NCBI RefSeq assembly: GCF_003987475.1
Contig: NZ_PIQH01000010.1
Coordinates: forward strand, 1 to 64,000
Length of the DNA stretch: 64,000 nt
Source of the DNA: Idiomarina tyrosinivorans
Lineage (GTDB): Bacteria; Pseudomonadota; Gammaproteobacteria; Enterobacterales; Alteromonadaceae
Direction of reading: 5' to 3'
Shown one piece after another: positions 1 through 8,921 of the stretch. The translations under genes and the position numbers were made by a program. Positions within the stretch are counted from its first letter, which is position 1. Every line of letters starts with the position of its first letter. Below the pieces are notes generated by a model. It searched no databases. It saw nothing but the letters and a program-made list of their open reading frames with translations, and was not told the origin of the DNA.

Positions 1-12
1 AACGTTGGGGCG

Positions 13-101
13 CGAAGCTGGGGAAAAAGTATCTCCGGCCATGGACGGCCGGAGACTAAGCGCCTCATGGATGAGCTCGAGCGGCTTTTTCCCCAGCTTC
101 G
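13..101. repeat. Structured palindromic extragenic element
   Basis: A perfect 17-base inverted repeat has arms at 13-29 and 85-101 and encloses 55 bases. Inside it a second perfect stem pairs 32-40 with 47-55 around a 6-base loop, and a short CTCAT/ATGAG palindrome lies at 64-75. The folded form would be a long stem topped by one or two hairpins. No ORF fits here. I recall similar palindromic intergenic sequences containing CCATGGA in other marine gammaproteobacteria, but I cannot search for copies. It could be a dispersed repeat, a small non-mobile element or a structured RNA. Confidence 0.6.
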
Positions 102-160
102 TGAACCGGCGGGGTGCCGTGCAATGAATCTCTGAGCACCTACACACCAAGCGCCCTCCA

Positions 161-305
161 GCCCCTCACGATGCCGACCCACCCAAGCTCATCGCCGTGG
201 TAGAGAACAACCAATCCCAAGCCTGCCGCGAGCCGCAGCCATAAGCCGCAGTAAACAATTGCCCCTTCACGATGCCACGAGCCTAAGCTTGCGGCGGTGG
301 TTACG
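161..305. repeat. Imperfect direct repeats, 100-base spacing
   Basis: Two copies of a roughly 43-base GC-rich sequence start at 161 and 261. Both begin GCCCC, contain TCACGATGCC, continue with an AAGCT-containing stretch and end in GCCGTGG or GGCGGTGG. By eye they are about 80% identical. With the palindrome at 13-101 they fill the gene-free 309 bases before the fadR stop. No terminator is evident. Function unknown. Confidence 0.4.
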
Positions 306-309
306 GTGA

Positions 310-1020
310 TCAGTCTACTAGGTTGGCTGGGATGTCTTCGCGAAGGCTTTTCCAGACTTTTGCTGAGTCGTAGCCGTATTGGCGAACTAGGTTGACTGAG
401 TCGTTGTGGTTGCCTTGTTTGGCAAGCACTAATAACTCTTTGTAGTAATCACGCGCGAGTTCACGGGCGGCGGATGAGGAGAAGTAAAATTGGCCAATGC
501 GCGAGTAGAGGCCACGGAAGCCGTTTAGTACAAGCACGTAAATGGGGTTGCCTGATGCCATGGCGATATCGTGATTGAGTTGGTAGTCAAACTCAGCAAA
601 TGCTCGTTCGTCATCTTCTAGTGCTTCTGCGGCACTGAGCAGTTCAACCACGCGTGCGGCATCATTGCGAATGGCCGCTCGAATATAAATGGTGCTGATA
701 TTGGTTCGCGCCGATAGCAATTGGTCGACCAATTCAGGCATACCGTCTTCGTCTAATCGGGCGAGGGTTTCTAGGATATTTAAGCCGGAGGTTTCCCAGA
801 AATTGTTCACTCTTGTGGGCTTGCCGTGCTGAATGGTCAACCAGCCATCACGGGCTAAGCGTTGCAGAACTTCACGCAGTGTTGTTCGAGTAACTCCGAT
901 TAATTCAGACAGTTCGCGCTCAGCAGGGAGAATAGAGCCCGGAGCAAAGTGTCCGCTCCAAATCGATTTTACGATATATTCTTCTGCGAAACCCGCTGGG
1001 CTTTTGGCTTTAATGATCAT
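310..1020 (-). CDS. fadR: Fatty acid metabolism regulator FadR
   Basis: GntR-family transcription factor that senses long-chain acyl-CoA, represses fad degradation genes and activates unsaturated fatty acid synthesis genes. The N-terminal winged helix is almost identical to the E. coli protein (the [20 protein letters not shown] segment and the following [17 protein letters not shown]). The C-terminal acyl-CoA binding domain is more diverged but keeps ASGNPIY and the following helix. I place the start at the ATG at 1018-1020 ([11 protein letters not shown]), matching the E. coli N-terminus, rather than the upstream ATG at 1050. This gives 236 residues, close to the usual 239. It is divergent from dsbB. 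In enterics and vibrios nhaB commonly neighbours fadR, and it is absent here. A possible FadR box lies in the divergent promoter region. Confidence 0.96.
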   Translation of the reverse strand: MIIKAKSPAGFAEEYIVKSIWSGHFAPGSILPAERELSELIGVTRTTLREVLQRLARDGWLTIQHGKPTRVNNFWETSGLNILETLARLDEDGMPELVDQLLSARTNISTIYIRAAIRNDAARVVELLSAAEALEDDERAFAEFDYQLNHDIAMASGNPIYVLVLNGFRGLYSRIGQFYFSSSAARELARDYYKELLVLAKQGNHNDSVNLVRQYGYDSAKVWKSLREDIPANLVD

Positions 1021-1064
1021 ATGACTGCCTGTGATGTAATGTTGCGGCAATTTTACCGCCTCGG

Positions 1065-1081
1065 GTGAGGTCGGACAAGTT
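1065..1081. promoter_or_regulatory. Candidate FadR operator upstream of fadR
   Basis: Read on the minus strand, these 17 bases are AACTTGTCCGACCTCAC. They share the TGTCCGACCT core with the E. coli FadR operator consensus (AGCTGGTCCGACNTGTT). The site is 45 bases upstream of the fadR start and could allow autoregulation or control of dsbB. This is inference from sequence similarity only. Confidence 0.45.
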
Positions 1082-1178
1082 TTGTCGAGGGCTTTTCTAA
1101 GCCTTTACCCATAGGCGCTTATCGACATTGGCTAGCAGTTCGGCTATGGTGGCAAAAAAATTATAACAGGATCATTCC

Positions 1179-1697
1179 ATGCAGTATTTAGCAAACCTTG
1201 CTGAGCGTGCCAGTCCGTGGCGTTTGTTGTTTATTATCAGTGCCTTAGTTTTTGCGTCAGCACTCTATTTTCAGTTTGTAATGGACCTGCAGCCGTGTGT
1301 TAAGTGTGTTTATCAGCGTGTCGCTATTCTCGGCGTTGCTGCAGCAGGGCTGATTGGCAGTTTTACCTACCAATACGGTTTAGGCCGCCTCATCGCTTTT
1401 GCCCTGTGGCTGTACAGTAGTTATCAAGGGGCGGTGATTGCCTACCAACATTGGCAACTGCAAGAAACAGAAAATCCGCTGTTTGCGGTTTGTGAGAGCA
1501 TTCCGAATTTTCCTGACTGGGCGCCACTGCACCAATGGCTGCCAACAATCTTCAAGCCGCAAGGGCTGTGTGGGGATGTTCATTGGTCTTTTGTTGATAT
1601 GACCATGCCACAATGGACCACTGTCATATTCTCGTTGGCATTTGCCGTTGGCACAGTGCTGCTGGTTATTCGCTTAGCGAAGAAACACCAGATTTAA
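1179..1697 (+). CDS. dsbB: Disulfide bond formation protein DsbB
   Basis: Inner-membrane quinone reductase that reoxidises the periplasmic oxidase DsbA. At 172 residues it matches the family length. Four membrane helices are visible. The first periplasmic redox pair is C40-V-K-C43, directly after the first helix, and the second pair is C105 and C131 in the second periplasmic loop, aligning with C41/C44/C104/C130 of E. coli. The conserved Arg of the quinone site is in YQR just after C43. It is divergent from fadR and its stop overlaps the convergent ycgN stop by 4 bases. The dsbA partner is not in the window. Confidence 0.95.
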   Translation: MQYLANLAERASPWRLLFIISALVFASALYFQFVMDLQPCVKCVYQRVAILGVAAAGLIGSFTYQYGLGRLIAFALWLYSSYQGAVIAYQHWQLQETENPLFAVCESIPNFPDWAPLHQWLPTIFKPQGLCGDVHWSFVDMTMPQWTTVIFSLAFAVGTVLLVIRLAKKHQI

Positions 1698-2152
1698 TCA
1701 TTGCCTAGAGGGAAGGTCACGATGCGATCTTCAAGATCGCCGTGAAAGTCTTTTTCGCTGGTAAAGTGCCCTATCACACTTATTCCCGCTTCGCGCATTT
1801 CTTGTTGGCTACCGTTATGCCGAAGCGGATGCCAATAGGGTAATTCCAAACCTTCTGCGAGCATACGATAGGCACAGGTTTCTGGCATAAAGTAAACATC
1901 TTCTAAATTTTCCGGCGTCAGTGTTACACAACTGGGTACACGTTGACTCCGATGCGGGTAATCGCCGCAGCGTGCGGTTGCTTTATCCAACAAATGGCAC
2001 GCAATGTTGGTAGTAAAGATTTCTGGTGGATCTCGGCTATCGTCTTCGTCAATCAGTTTCAACAAACAACATTGACCACAACCGTCACAAAGCGACTCCC
2101 ATTGTTCATGAGTCATGTCTTTTAATGCTGTGGTTTGCCAAAATGCTGTCAT
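1694..2152 (-). CDS. ycgN: YcgN family (UPF0260) cysteine-cluster protein
   Basis: This 152-residue protein has the family's N-terminal CDGCGQCC motif (residues about 22-29) plus further conserved cysteines (C52, C62, C75, C93), suggesting metal or Fe-S binding. The function is not established. It is the last gene of a minus-strand group whose order (ycgL, transglycosylase, ycgM-like, ycgN) resembles the E. coli ycgL-ycgM-ycgN cluster. It converges with dsbB, and the stop codons overlap. Confidence 0.92.
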   Translation of the reverse strand: MTAFWQTTALKDMTHEQWESLCDGCGQCCLLKLIDEDDSRDPPEIFTTNIACHLLDKATARCGDYPHRSQRVPSCVTLTPENLEDVYFMPETCAYRMLAEGLELPYWHPLRHNGSQQEMREAGISVIGHFTSEKDFHGDLEDRIVTFPLGND

Positions 2153-2173
2153 GTTTCTATTACCTTCTTATGA

Positions 2174-2860
2174 CTACCGACGTTCAACTGAGCTGCGCCA
2201 GTGCCATTGCTTTTCTGCTGTTGCTAAACGCATGGTTAAACTTTGCCCAGCAGCCAGCGGTCCAACGCCCTGCGGGGTACCCGTCATGATCACATCACCT
2301 GGGTCAAGAGTAAAGCACTGGCTCATTTCACTGATCAAGTCTGCCATCGACCAAAGCATGTCGTCAGTACTTCCGTGCTGACGCTGCTCACCATCAATGG
2401 TCAGACTAAATTCCAACTGTTGCCAATCCAGCAGAGCATCAACATGAATAAAACGGCCTAGCGGGCAAGCGTGATCAAAGGCTTTCGCGCATTCCCACGG
2501 TTGTCCTTTGTGTTTCAGTTGTTGCTGAATATCGCGCAAGGTCAAATCTAACCCCAAACTGATACCAATGACCGCGGCCGCTGCCTGAGCTGGCGTGGCC
2601 TCAGTTAATGGTTGACCGAGTAAGAGCGCTATTTCCAGCTCATGGTGGCACTCCCCAAAGCGTTCTGGGTCTGGAATCAGCACCGATTGTTCGAAGCGCC
2701 GTAAACTTGCTTTCGGCTTCATGAATAGCAATGGTTGAGACGGAATGGGCTGCTGCATCTCGACAGCATGGGCCGCATAATTGCGGCCCACACAAATGAC
2801 TTTGCCCGGCGCCAGTGAAACCGTTTCACCATCGCGCCATTGATGTTGATAGCCGTTCAT
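2174..2860 (-). CDS. Fumarylacetoacetate hydrolase family protein, YcgM-like
   Basis: Member of the FAH fold superfamily of metal-dependent C-C bond hydrolases, decarboxylases and acylpyruvases. It has the N-terminal ICVGRNYAAHAVEM motif, the metal-ligand segment HHELEIALLLG, and the C-terminal LDPGDVIMTGTPQGVGP signature. The start is the ATG at 2858-2860, which overlaps the stop of the upstream transglycosylase gene as ATGA and gives 228 residues (E. coli YcgM is 219). An upstream in-frame ATG at 2926 would lie inside the neighbouring gene. The substrate is uncertain. The position beside ycgN supports a YcgM-type acylpyruvase. Confidence 0.88.
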   Translation of the reverse strand: MNGYQHQWRDGETVSLAPGKVICVGRNYAAHAVEMQQPIPSQPLLFMKPKASLRRFEQSVLIPDPERFGECHHELEIALLLGQPLTEATPAQAAAAVIGISLGLDLTLRDIQQQLKHKGQPWECAKAFDHACPLGRFIHVDALLDWQQLEFSLTIDGEQRQHGSTDDMLWSMADLISEMSQCFTLDPGDVIMTGTPQGVGPLAAGQSLTMRLATAEKQWHWRSSVERR

Positions 2861-3861
2861 CGCGGAAAGCGTATACGGTCCGACAAATAACCCACCGCGG
2901 TCACAAAGTAGGTGGAGCGGTTCCAATGCATCAACGCATCATAATTGGAATAGGCCAAATAGATGCGTCCATTTTTGTCGTCCGGAATCACTAAACTGGC
3001 TTTAATATCGTCACGTTGCGGCAGCGCACTACCGTCGTAACGGGTCACGCCAAGCTTTTGCCATTGCTGCAAACTTTTTTTCGTTTCGAGACCCGCGACC
3101 GAGGTATCAAAATCGGCAGGAATTTTCACTTGCCGCCCCCAAGTCACGTCATCGCGCCAACCCACGGAGTGTAAATAGTTGGCTGCAGAAGCGAACACAT
3201 CGGGCAAACTGTTCCAAATATCCTTACGTCCATCGCCGTCATAATCTACTGCGTATTGCATGAATGAGCTCGGCATGAACTGCGTTTGCCCCATCGCGCC
3301 AGCCCATGAACCTTTCATTTGTTCAGGCGCAATATGGCCTTCTTGAATAATGGTCAGCGCGTGCCACAGTTGCTTTTTAAAAAAGGCTTCGCGGCGGCCG
3401 TCGTAAGCTAATGTCGTTAAAGCCGATACCACATCAAAGCCACCGGTAAAGTTACCAAAATTGGTTTCAATGCCCCAAAGTGCCACGATAAAACGTGGTT
3501 GCACGCCGTACTTCTCGCCAATTTCGTCCAGTAACGCTTTGTTCGCCAGGTACTTTTTACGAGCTTTTGCCGCTTTCCAGTCTGGTACAGCGCGCGGCAA
3601 ATAGGTATCCAGCGTAAGTTTGAACTCTGGCTGGTTCTTATCTAACTGAACCGCGCGATGATAATACTTAACTCCGGCAAAGGCTTGTTCCAAAGTGGCC
3701 TCGGTAAAGCCTTTTTGCAACGCTTCTTGCTTTAATTTAGCGACATAATCAGGATAGTCACTAGGGGGTTGTTGCTGGCTGTCCTCGGCAAATACCGCGG
3801 TCGCTACCAAACTTAAGGTCAGTAGCATGGCTTGAAGCAATTTGCTGCTTAGCTGTTTCAT
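2857..3861 (-). CDS. Lytic murein transglycosylase, MltB/SLT family (GH103)
   Basis: Periplasmic enzyme that cleaves the MurNAc-GlcNAc bond of peptidoglycan, forming 1,6-anhydroMurNAc. Residues 1-25 look like a type I signal peptide (cleavage after VFA). There is no lipobox cysteine, so it is probably soluble, unlike E. coli MltB. The catalytic glutamate is E132 in ALWGIETNFG, and the substrate-groove motif GAMGQTQFMPSSF follows at about 188-200. An EF-hand-like DYDGDGRKDIW loop is present. At 334 residues it has the usual size. Its start overlaps the ycgL stop (ATGA), and its stop overlaps the downstream FAH start, so the three are translationally coupled. Confidence 0.93.
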   Translation of the reverse strand: MKQLSSKLLQAMLLTLSLVATAVFAEDSQQQPPSDYPDYVAKLKQEALQKGFTEATLEQAFAGVKYYHRAVQLDKNQPEFKLTLDTYLPRAVPDWKAAKARKKYLANKALLDEIGEKYGVQPRFIVALWGIETNFGNFTGGFDVVSALTTLAYDGRREAFFKKQLWHALTIIQEGHIAPEQMKGSWAGAMGQTQFMPSSFMQYAVDYDGDGRKDIWNSLPDVFASAANYLHSVGWRDDVTWGRQVKIPADFDTSVAGLETKKSLQQWQKLGVTRYDGSALPQRDDIKASLVIPDDKNGRIYLAYSNYDALMHWNRSTYFVTAVGYLSDRIRFPR

Positions 3862-4142
3862 TTCGACTCCTTGTTTGCCGCGGTTTTTGGCAAAGTGTTT
3901 AGCAGATTTTCAACGCTTTCCGGCATTTGTAAGTAATACCCCGGATCAGCCAGATGCTGTTGCAGTTCGTCAACTGATAACCTCGCAAGTTGCTTACGTT
4001 TGGCTAAATTAATGGTCATCACCTGCTCAGGTTGACCAAAGGCTTGGGTTAAGGTTTCCGGTAATTCAGAAAAATCTTTGCCTTGCGGCAAATACACGAA
4101 GGTATCCGCCTTTCGACGGCTACGATAGACCACGCACAGCAT
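3858..4142 (-). CDS. ycgL: YcgL domain protein
   Basis: Small protein of the YcgL family (UPF0745). MLCVVYRSRRKADTFVYL at the N-terminus and PGYYLQMP in the middle are the family signatures. The start is set at the ATG at 4140-4142 because GGAGG sits at the right distance before it; the upstream ATG at 4154 would swallow that ribosome site. This gives 94 residues. It is followed by the transglycosylase gene with a 4-base overlap and lies 38 bases after rnd. The molecular function is not well established. Confidence 0.9.
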   Translation of the reverse strand: MLCVVYRSRRKADTFVYLPQGKDFSELPETLTQAFGQPEQVMTINLAKRKQLARLSVDELQQHLADPGYYLQMPESVENLLNTLPKTAANKESK

Positions 4143-4180
4143 TGTGACCTCCATACTACGGCAGCTTATGGTGAGGGCGA

Positions 4181-5344
4181 TTATTGTGGGCGTAAAAGCT
4201 CACGTATATCAGCACCTAGCCTAGCGTCACGCCAACCAACAAACAAGTCAGGTTTAGGTAAACGTTGCTGTTGATCGGACGAAATTTGCCAGCACCAAAA
4301 CATCACATCATTAATTTGCTTGCGCGATGCGACGAAACTCGGCGGCACATTTAAGCTTTCAGCCACTTGTCCAACCCATTGCTTTATGGCTTTGAAGCAG
4401 CGTTTGTAATCAGCCATGTCGTCCAATCGTAATAAGGTGTGTTGGGGCGCCGGTAGCTGATTATAGCGCTCGCCATCCAGTACCTGCAGAATGTCTTTGC
4501 CGGAGTACTTTACCGTTGCCGGGCTGACGCCATTAATAGCACTGAGCTGCGCTAGGTTTTTTGGACATTTTCGTGCAACATCCAACAGGGCACCATCTTT
4601 CAACAGAAAGCCTAGAGGTAGATTGCGTTTACGCGCTTTGTGAAAGCGCCAAGCGGTAAGCCGTTGCAACCGCTGTAACTGTTCCATGTTGAGTTGCCAC
4701 GCATTGCCAATAAACAAGTAGCGTAAATCGTCAGGAATCTGCTGAGTGCGTTTACTCACTTGCCGTTGCGATTCCTCCCAGATAAGTTCCTCTACCCCCG
4801 CTTGTCGAGCTTGGCGCAGCAATTCTGGGTAGATCGCGGCAAGATAACTGGCGTCCGCGGCGGCATAGTCTAATTGTTGCGGTGCTAACGGCCGTTTTAA
4901 CCAGTTTGTTCGGGATTGGCTTTTATCCAATTCAACACCGCAAAAGTGCTCCACCAAACGGGCATAGCCCATGGCATCGCCGAGACCTAAAACGGTAGCG
5001 GCAATTTGGGTGTCAAAAATACGCTGCGGGCTATTGCCGCCGCTACAGTGATAAAACAGTTCAATGTCTTCACCGCCAGCATGCACCACAGTGGCGACTT
5101 CAGGGGCATTGACGGTATTCCACAGCGGCGTTAAATCGTTGATGGTTAATGGATCAATCACCACGGTTTCGCCATTAACGCTCAACTGCACTAGCCCTAA
5201 TTCAGCATAATAGGTACGTTCACGCACAAATTCAGTATCTATGGCAATCCAATGGCAGGGCTGCTGCGCATGTAAAAACGACTCCAGCGCGGAGTCGTTA
5301 TCTATTATCCGATACTGCAATAAAGACTCGGAAACCTTAATCAC
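4181..5344 (-). CDS. rnd: Ribonuclease D
   Basis: 3'-5' exoribonuclease involved in maturation of tRNA 3' ends and other small RNAs. The N-terminal DEDD domain shows [14 protein letters not shown] (first Asp and Glu), a central [10 protein letters not shown], and [14 protein letters not shown] (final motif). HRDC domains follow, including [24 protein letters not shown]. The length is 387 residues (E. coli 375). The start is a GTG at 5342-5344 that overlaps the fadD stop as GTGA, so rnd is coupled to fadD as in many gammaproteobacteria. Confidence 0.95.
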   Translation of the reverse strand: MIKVSESLLQYRIIDNDSALESFLHAQQPCHWIAIDTEFVRERTYYAELGLVQLSVNGETVVIDPLTINDLTPLWNTVNAPEVATVVHAGGEDIELFYHCSGGNSPQRIFDTQIAATVLGLGDAMGYARLVEHFCGVELDKSQSRTNWLKRPLAPQQLDYAAADASYLAAIYPELLRQARQAGVEELIWEESQRQVSKRTQQIPDDLRYLFIGNAWQLNMEQLQRLQRLTAWRFHKARKRNLPLGFLLKDGALLDVARKCPKNLAQLSAINGVSPATVKYSGKDILQVLDGERYNQLPAPQHTLLRLDDMADYKRCFKAIKQWVGQVAESLNVPPSFVASRKQINDVMFWCWQISSDQQQRLPKPDLFVGWRDARLGADIRELLRPQ

Positions 5345-7008
5345 GCATCTTCCTCTTTACGCAGTTCCTTACGCAAAATTTTTCCGACATTGCTTTTTGG
5401 CAGTTCTTTGCGGAACTCGACCAATTTCGGAACTTTGTAACCGGTCAGATTATCCCGTGAGTAATCAATCACGTCTTTCTCGGTCAAGGATTTATCTTTA
5501 CGTACCACGAACACTTTAACCACTTCTCCCGATGATTCGTGTGGCACCCCAATAGCTGCCACCTCGAGAATTTTTGGATGCGCCGCCAGCACGTCTTCAA
5601 TTTCATTCGGATAGACGTTAAAACCTGATACCAGAATCATGTCTTTTTTGCGATCGACGATTTTGAAATACCCTTTCTCGTCATAGGTTGCAATATCGCC
5701 CGTAGCGAACCAACCGTCTTTAATTGCTTCGGCGGTATCTTCAGGACGGTTCAAATAACCGACCATCACCTGCGGGCCTTTAACTTGCATCTCGCCCGGT
5801 TGCCCCATTTCCACTTCCTCACCGCTATCGGCATCAACGATGCGAATGTCAGTGCTGGGTACAGGTAATCCAATGCTACCGGTGTAATGCTCAATATCGT
5901 AAGGGTTGACCGTTACCACTGGGGCGCATTCGGTTAGACCATAGCCCTCGAGCAAGCGTGATTTAGTCACTCGCTCCCAATGCTCAGCCACAGAACGTTG
6001 CACCGCCATACCGCCGCCTAGGGCAACTTTCAAATTGGAGAAGTCCAAATTTTTGAAGCCTTTGGTATTCAACAAGCCGTTAAATAAGGTATTCACTCCG
6101 GAGATCATTGAGAACCGATACTTGCCAAGCTCTTTCACAAAGCCCTGCATATCACGCGGATTGGTAATCAGGACGTTCTTTCCTCCGTGTTTGAGGAAAG
6201 TCAAGCAGTTCGCGGTTAGCGCAAAGATATGGTAGAGCGGTAAAGCGGTAATAATAATTTCTTCACCGTCACTCATTATCGGCGTTATAACCGACGAAAC
6301 TTGTTCTAAATTGGCCACCATGTTGCGGTGAGAGAGCATCGCGCCTTTAGCGACCCCAGTAGTACCACCGGTATATTGTAAAAAGGCAATATCATCGCCA
6401 TTCAACGCTGGTCGCTGGTAGCGATTGCCGTCACCTATCGCCAAGCAGCGATTAAAGTCGACGGTACCAGGCAATGAGAAAGACGGCACCATACGCTTGA
6501 CGTATTTCACCACTACATTGACTAACCAGCGTTTCGGTGCTGGCAACAGATCGCCGATTTGGGTGGTAATAATTTTATCTAACTTCACCTCAGCACAGAT
6601 CTTCTCCAAGGTGTTGGCAAAGTTTTCCAAAATAACAATGGCTTTCGCTTGGGCGTCGTTCAACTGATGCTTGAGCTCGCGAGGCGTATAAAGTGGATTA
6701 ACATTCACCACCACCATGCCCGCTCGTAATACCCCATACAAGGCGACTGGATATTGCAATAAGTTTGGCATCATCAACGCCACAGCATCGCCTTTCTGTA
6801 AACCAGACTGTTGTAAGTACGCGGCAAATTCGCGACTTTTCTCGTCCAATTCGTTGAACGTTAGTTCACAATCCATATTTACATAAGCGACTTTATCGCC
6901 GTAGCGTTTTACACTTTCCTCAAAAATATCGACCAACGAAGGGTAATGGTCTGGGTCAATAGTTTCAGGTACCCCAGGTGGGTAATGTTTTAGCCAAATT
7001 TTTTCCAC
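5341..7008 (-). CDS. fadD: Long-chain-fatty-acid-CoA ligase FadD
   Basis: AMP-forming acyl-CoA synthetase that activates long-chain fatty acids at the inner membrane for beta-oxidation. At 555 residues it matches E. coli FadD (561). The P-loop motif [17 protein letters not shown], the adenylation motif [12 protein letters not shown], the hinge region GWFATGDIA and the C-terminal catalytic Lys region ([13 protein letters not shown]) are all present. The gene starts 62 bases after an alpha/beta hydrolase gene. A candidate FadR operator lies between the two, suggesting fatty-acid-responsive control. Confidence 0.97.
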   Translation of the reverse strand: MEKIWLKHYPPGVPETIDPDHYPSLVDIFEESVKRYGDKVAYVNMDCELTFNELDEKSREFAAYLQQSGLQKGDAVALMMPNLLQYPVALYGVLRAGMVVVNVNPLYTPRELKHQLNDAQAKAIVILENFANTLEKICAEVKLDKIITTQIGDLLPAPKRWLVNVVVKYVKRMVPSFSLPGTVDFNRCLAIGDGNRYQRPALNGDDIAFLQYTGGTTGVAKGAMLSHRNMVANLEQVSSVITPIMSDGEEIIITALPLYHIFALTANCLTFLKHGGKNVLITNPRDMQGFVKELGKYRFSMISGVNTLFNGLLNTKGFKNLDFSNLKVALGGGMAVQRSVAEHWERVTKSRLLEGYGLTECAPVVTVNPYDIEHYTGSIGLPVPSTDIRIVDADSGEEVEMGQPGEMQVKGPQVMVGYLNRPEDTAEAIKDGWFATGDIATYDEKGYFKIVDRKKDMILVSGFNVYPNEIEDVLAAHPKILEVAAIGVPHESSGEVVKVFVVRKDKSLTEKDVIDYSRDNLTGYKVPKLVEFRKELPKSNVGKILRKELRKEEDA

Positions 7009-7049
7009 GTGAAAGCTCCTACGCTTTTCTCTTATTTTTGCGCAATCAT

Positions 7050-7066
7050 CGCATATCCGACCAGTG
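7050..7066. promoter_or_regulatory. Candidate FadR operator upstream of fadD
   Basis: The minus-strand reading is CACTGGTCGGATATGCG. CTGGTC, the GA core and the following TG agree with the FadR consensus, about 10 matches by eye. It lies 42 bases upstream of the fadD start. fadD is a known FadR target in E. coli, which supports the reading, but the match is partial. Confidence 0.45.
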
Positions 7067-7070
7067 AATC

Positions 7071-7952
7071 CTAGTCGTCGGCATTGATGTCTGCTAACAA
7101 CTGCGCGGCAAGTTTTTGCGGCTGTTGCATGTGCACATGGTGGCCACCGCCCCAGCTTAACTGCTGCAACTGCGGCACCAAGCCTCGCCAGCGTGATAGC
7201 GCTTGCTGTAATTCAGTGAACCCAGAATCGCCAAGTATCACCGTCATCGGACACTGAATACCGGGTAAAATCGTTTCTACGTCCTCTGCTTTCATGCGGT
7301 AGGGTGAGTGGACACGAACACGCGGGTCTGCCCGCCAACGAATCTTGTCGCCCTGTTGCTGTAATCCGCGTTGCACCAATAATTCAACCAGCGACTCGGC
7401 AAAATCGGCTTTTTTGGCTCGAGCCGCGACAGCTTGGGCATATGACGCGGGTTGCCGTGCACTGGCGCCTTCAAACTGTTGCCGATGGCGAAAACTGTTA
7501 CTAAGTTGTTTCAGCGCATCGCGTTCTTCGGCAATTAACAAACCAAACGCCTCTACGGTCCATAACCGTTGCACAGCCTTAGGCAATAACGCGGTGGTCA
7601 CCTGCGCAATAAAGCCCCCCATAGAATGGCCCAATAAGTAGGGCTGCCAGCCTTGCTGTTTAATTAACCACCAAAGATCATAAACATAGTCAACAAAATG
7701 ATAGTGTGCACCCGCAGGACGATGGTCCGAGTGTCCATGTCCAGGCCAATCAATGGCAATCAGTTGCTGCTCATCGGCTTGCCATTCACTGGCTAATGGT
7801 AGGAAACTGTTAGCATTATCGAGCCAACCGTGAAGTGCGACAATAGGCGTGTCACTAGGCTTCCCCCAAGATAAGCCACGAAGCTTACCCCAGGGTAATT
7901 GCCATTCTAGCGCCGTTGCGTGCGCCAGCGCAGATTCATACTTAGCGTCCAT
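7071..7952 (-). CDS. Alpha/beta hydrolase
   Basis: Cytoplasmic 293-residue alpha/beta-hydrolase fold protein with no signal peptide. Visible features are the oxyanion-hole motif [10 protein letters not shown] (40-49), the GHGHSD turn after strand 4, the nucleophile elbow GHSMGG with Ser110, and a C-terminal [11 protein letters not shown] carrying the probable catalytic His. The pattern resembles the serine hydrolase-like/MEST group. It lies directly upstream of fadD on the same strand, so an esterase or lipase role linked to lipid use is possible but unproven. Confidence 0.85.
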   Translation of the reverse strand: MDAKYESALAHATALEWQLPWGKLRGLSWGKPSDTPIVALHGWLDNANSFLPLASEWQADEQQLIAIDWPGHGHSDHRPAGAHYHFVDYVYDLWWLIKQQGWQPYLLGHSMGGFIAQVTTALLPKAVQRLWTVEAFGLLIAEERDALKQLSNSFRHRQQFEGASARQPASYAQAVAARAKKADFAESLVELLVQRGLQQQGDKIRWRADPRVRVHSPYRMKAEDVETILPGIQCPMTVILGDSGFTELQQALSRWRGLVPQLQQLSWGGGHHVHMQQPQKLAAQLLADINADD

Positions 7953-7969
7953 GCGTGGGCAACAGACGC

Positions 7970-8545
7970 TTAGTTTTTAGTGCTTTTCTGAGTAGGTTGC
8001 TTCTGCACTCGAACCGGCACTACGCGATAGGGATAGGGATAGGGGTAATAAGGGGAATAGAAATTGTGCCGGAACCACAATGGCGCGTAGTCAATCTCAG
8101 CCAACTGTTCGACTTCTTTTTCCCATAGGTGATAACCGCTCGCCTTAATCACTGGGTATAAATAGGTGTATTCACCGATTTTCCCTTTTTGCGGCGCTTC
8201 TAACGTCCCTAACACGGTCAAGCTGCGGCCTTTTTTATATACGGCAGGATCAACGAAGCCATCAATTAACACTAAATAGCGACCATTGGTTTGGTCTTTA
8301 ACAATCGGCCGTCCCCAGCTTTTAAGTGGAAAGTTGACCATTTCGATAATGGTAAAGTCTTTGCCATTGCGCACATCGGCAATCACGCCACCCCAACGTG
8401 CAGATTGGCCAACGGTTTGCTGCGGATTTGCGGTGGCTTGCGCATAATCCACCAACGCCGCTTCGTTTTCTGTCGCAATCTCATCAGGAAACATTGAACA
8501 CGCTGATAACGATAACAACGTGAAACTCATGATTAACCACTTCAT
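7970..8545 (-). CDS. slp: Slp family outer membrane lipoprotein
   Basis: A signal peptide with lipobox LSAC makes Cys16 the lipidated residue. The +2 residue is Ser, consistent with outer-membrane sorting. The 191-residue protein has the Slp/YeaY core (QTVGQSARWGGVIADVRN, then TIIEMVNFPL and GRYLVLIDGFVDPAVY). The C-terminus carries a striking Tyr/Pro-rich run (YSPYYPYPYPY) and a basic Gln/Lys tail, which looks disordered. In E. coli Slp is a stationary-phase lipoprotein of unclear function. The gene lies between a small hypothetical gene and the hydrolase. Confidence 0.88.
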   Translation of the reverse strand: MKWLIMSFTLLSLSACSMFPDEIATENEAALVDYAQATANPQQTVGQSARWGGVIADVRNGKDFTIIEMVNFPLKSWGRPIVKDQTNGRYLVLIDGFVDPAVYKKGRSLTVLGTLEAPQKGKIGEYTYLYPVIKASGYHLWEKEVEQLAEIDYAPLWFRHNFYSPYYPYPYPYRVVPVRVQKQPTQKSTKN

Positions 8546-8565
8546 AACACCACCTTAATGTTCAC

Positions 8566-8853
8566 TTAGGCGTATAAATCGACCCCAAGCAAATGAATAA
8601 TCTCGTCGCGCTGTTCAAATAACGCGACTTGCTGATAGCTCTGTACCGCCTTTTGCGCTTGCTTAGACGGTTCATCTGCGTCGATACCTAGCTGTTGCCA
8701 CTGCTGCGCACGCTGTTCACTTTGCGCTTGATTGGGCAATACAATCGTTGCCGCTAGCGGCTGACGATCGCATTGCGGTGCATCTTGCTGCAACTTTTGC
8801 TGCGGTGCTTTCGCTGAGCGATTCACCGCCGAGGTTAAACCCGTAATTTGCAA
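8566..8853 (-). CDS. Small conserved hypothetical protein
   Basis: A hydrophilic, Gln-rich protein of 95 residues with no signal peptide or membrane segment. The C-terminus (QRDEIIHLLGVDLYA) resembles a short family found in vibrios and Alteromonadales that ends in LGVD-Y and is sometimes misannotated as a chromosome-partitioning ATPase; no ATPase motif is present. I chose the TTG at 8851-8853 as the start because GAGGAA precedes it at good spacing and the N-terminus (MQITGL) then looks like that family. A TTG at 8874 is an alternative. It lies between tsaB and slp on the same strand. Confidence 0.65.
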   Translation of the reverse strand: MQITGLTSAVNRSAKAPQQKLQQDAPQCDRQPLAATIVLPNQAQSEQRAQQWQQLGIDADEPSKQAQKAVQSYQQVALFEQRDEIIHLLGVDLYA

Positions 8854-8921
8854 AGCAGATTCCTCAGCTCTCAATCATTAGATAATGGTTATTATGGCGA
8901 GTTCCCGAAAACGACACAAGT

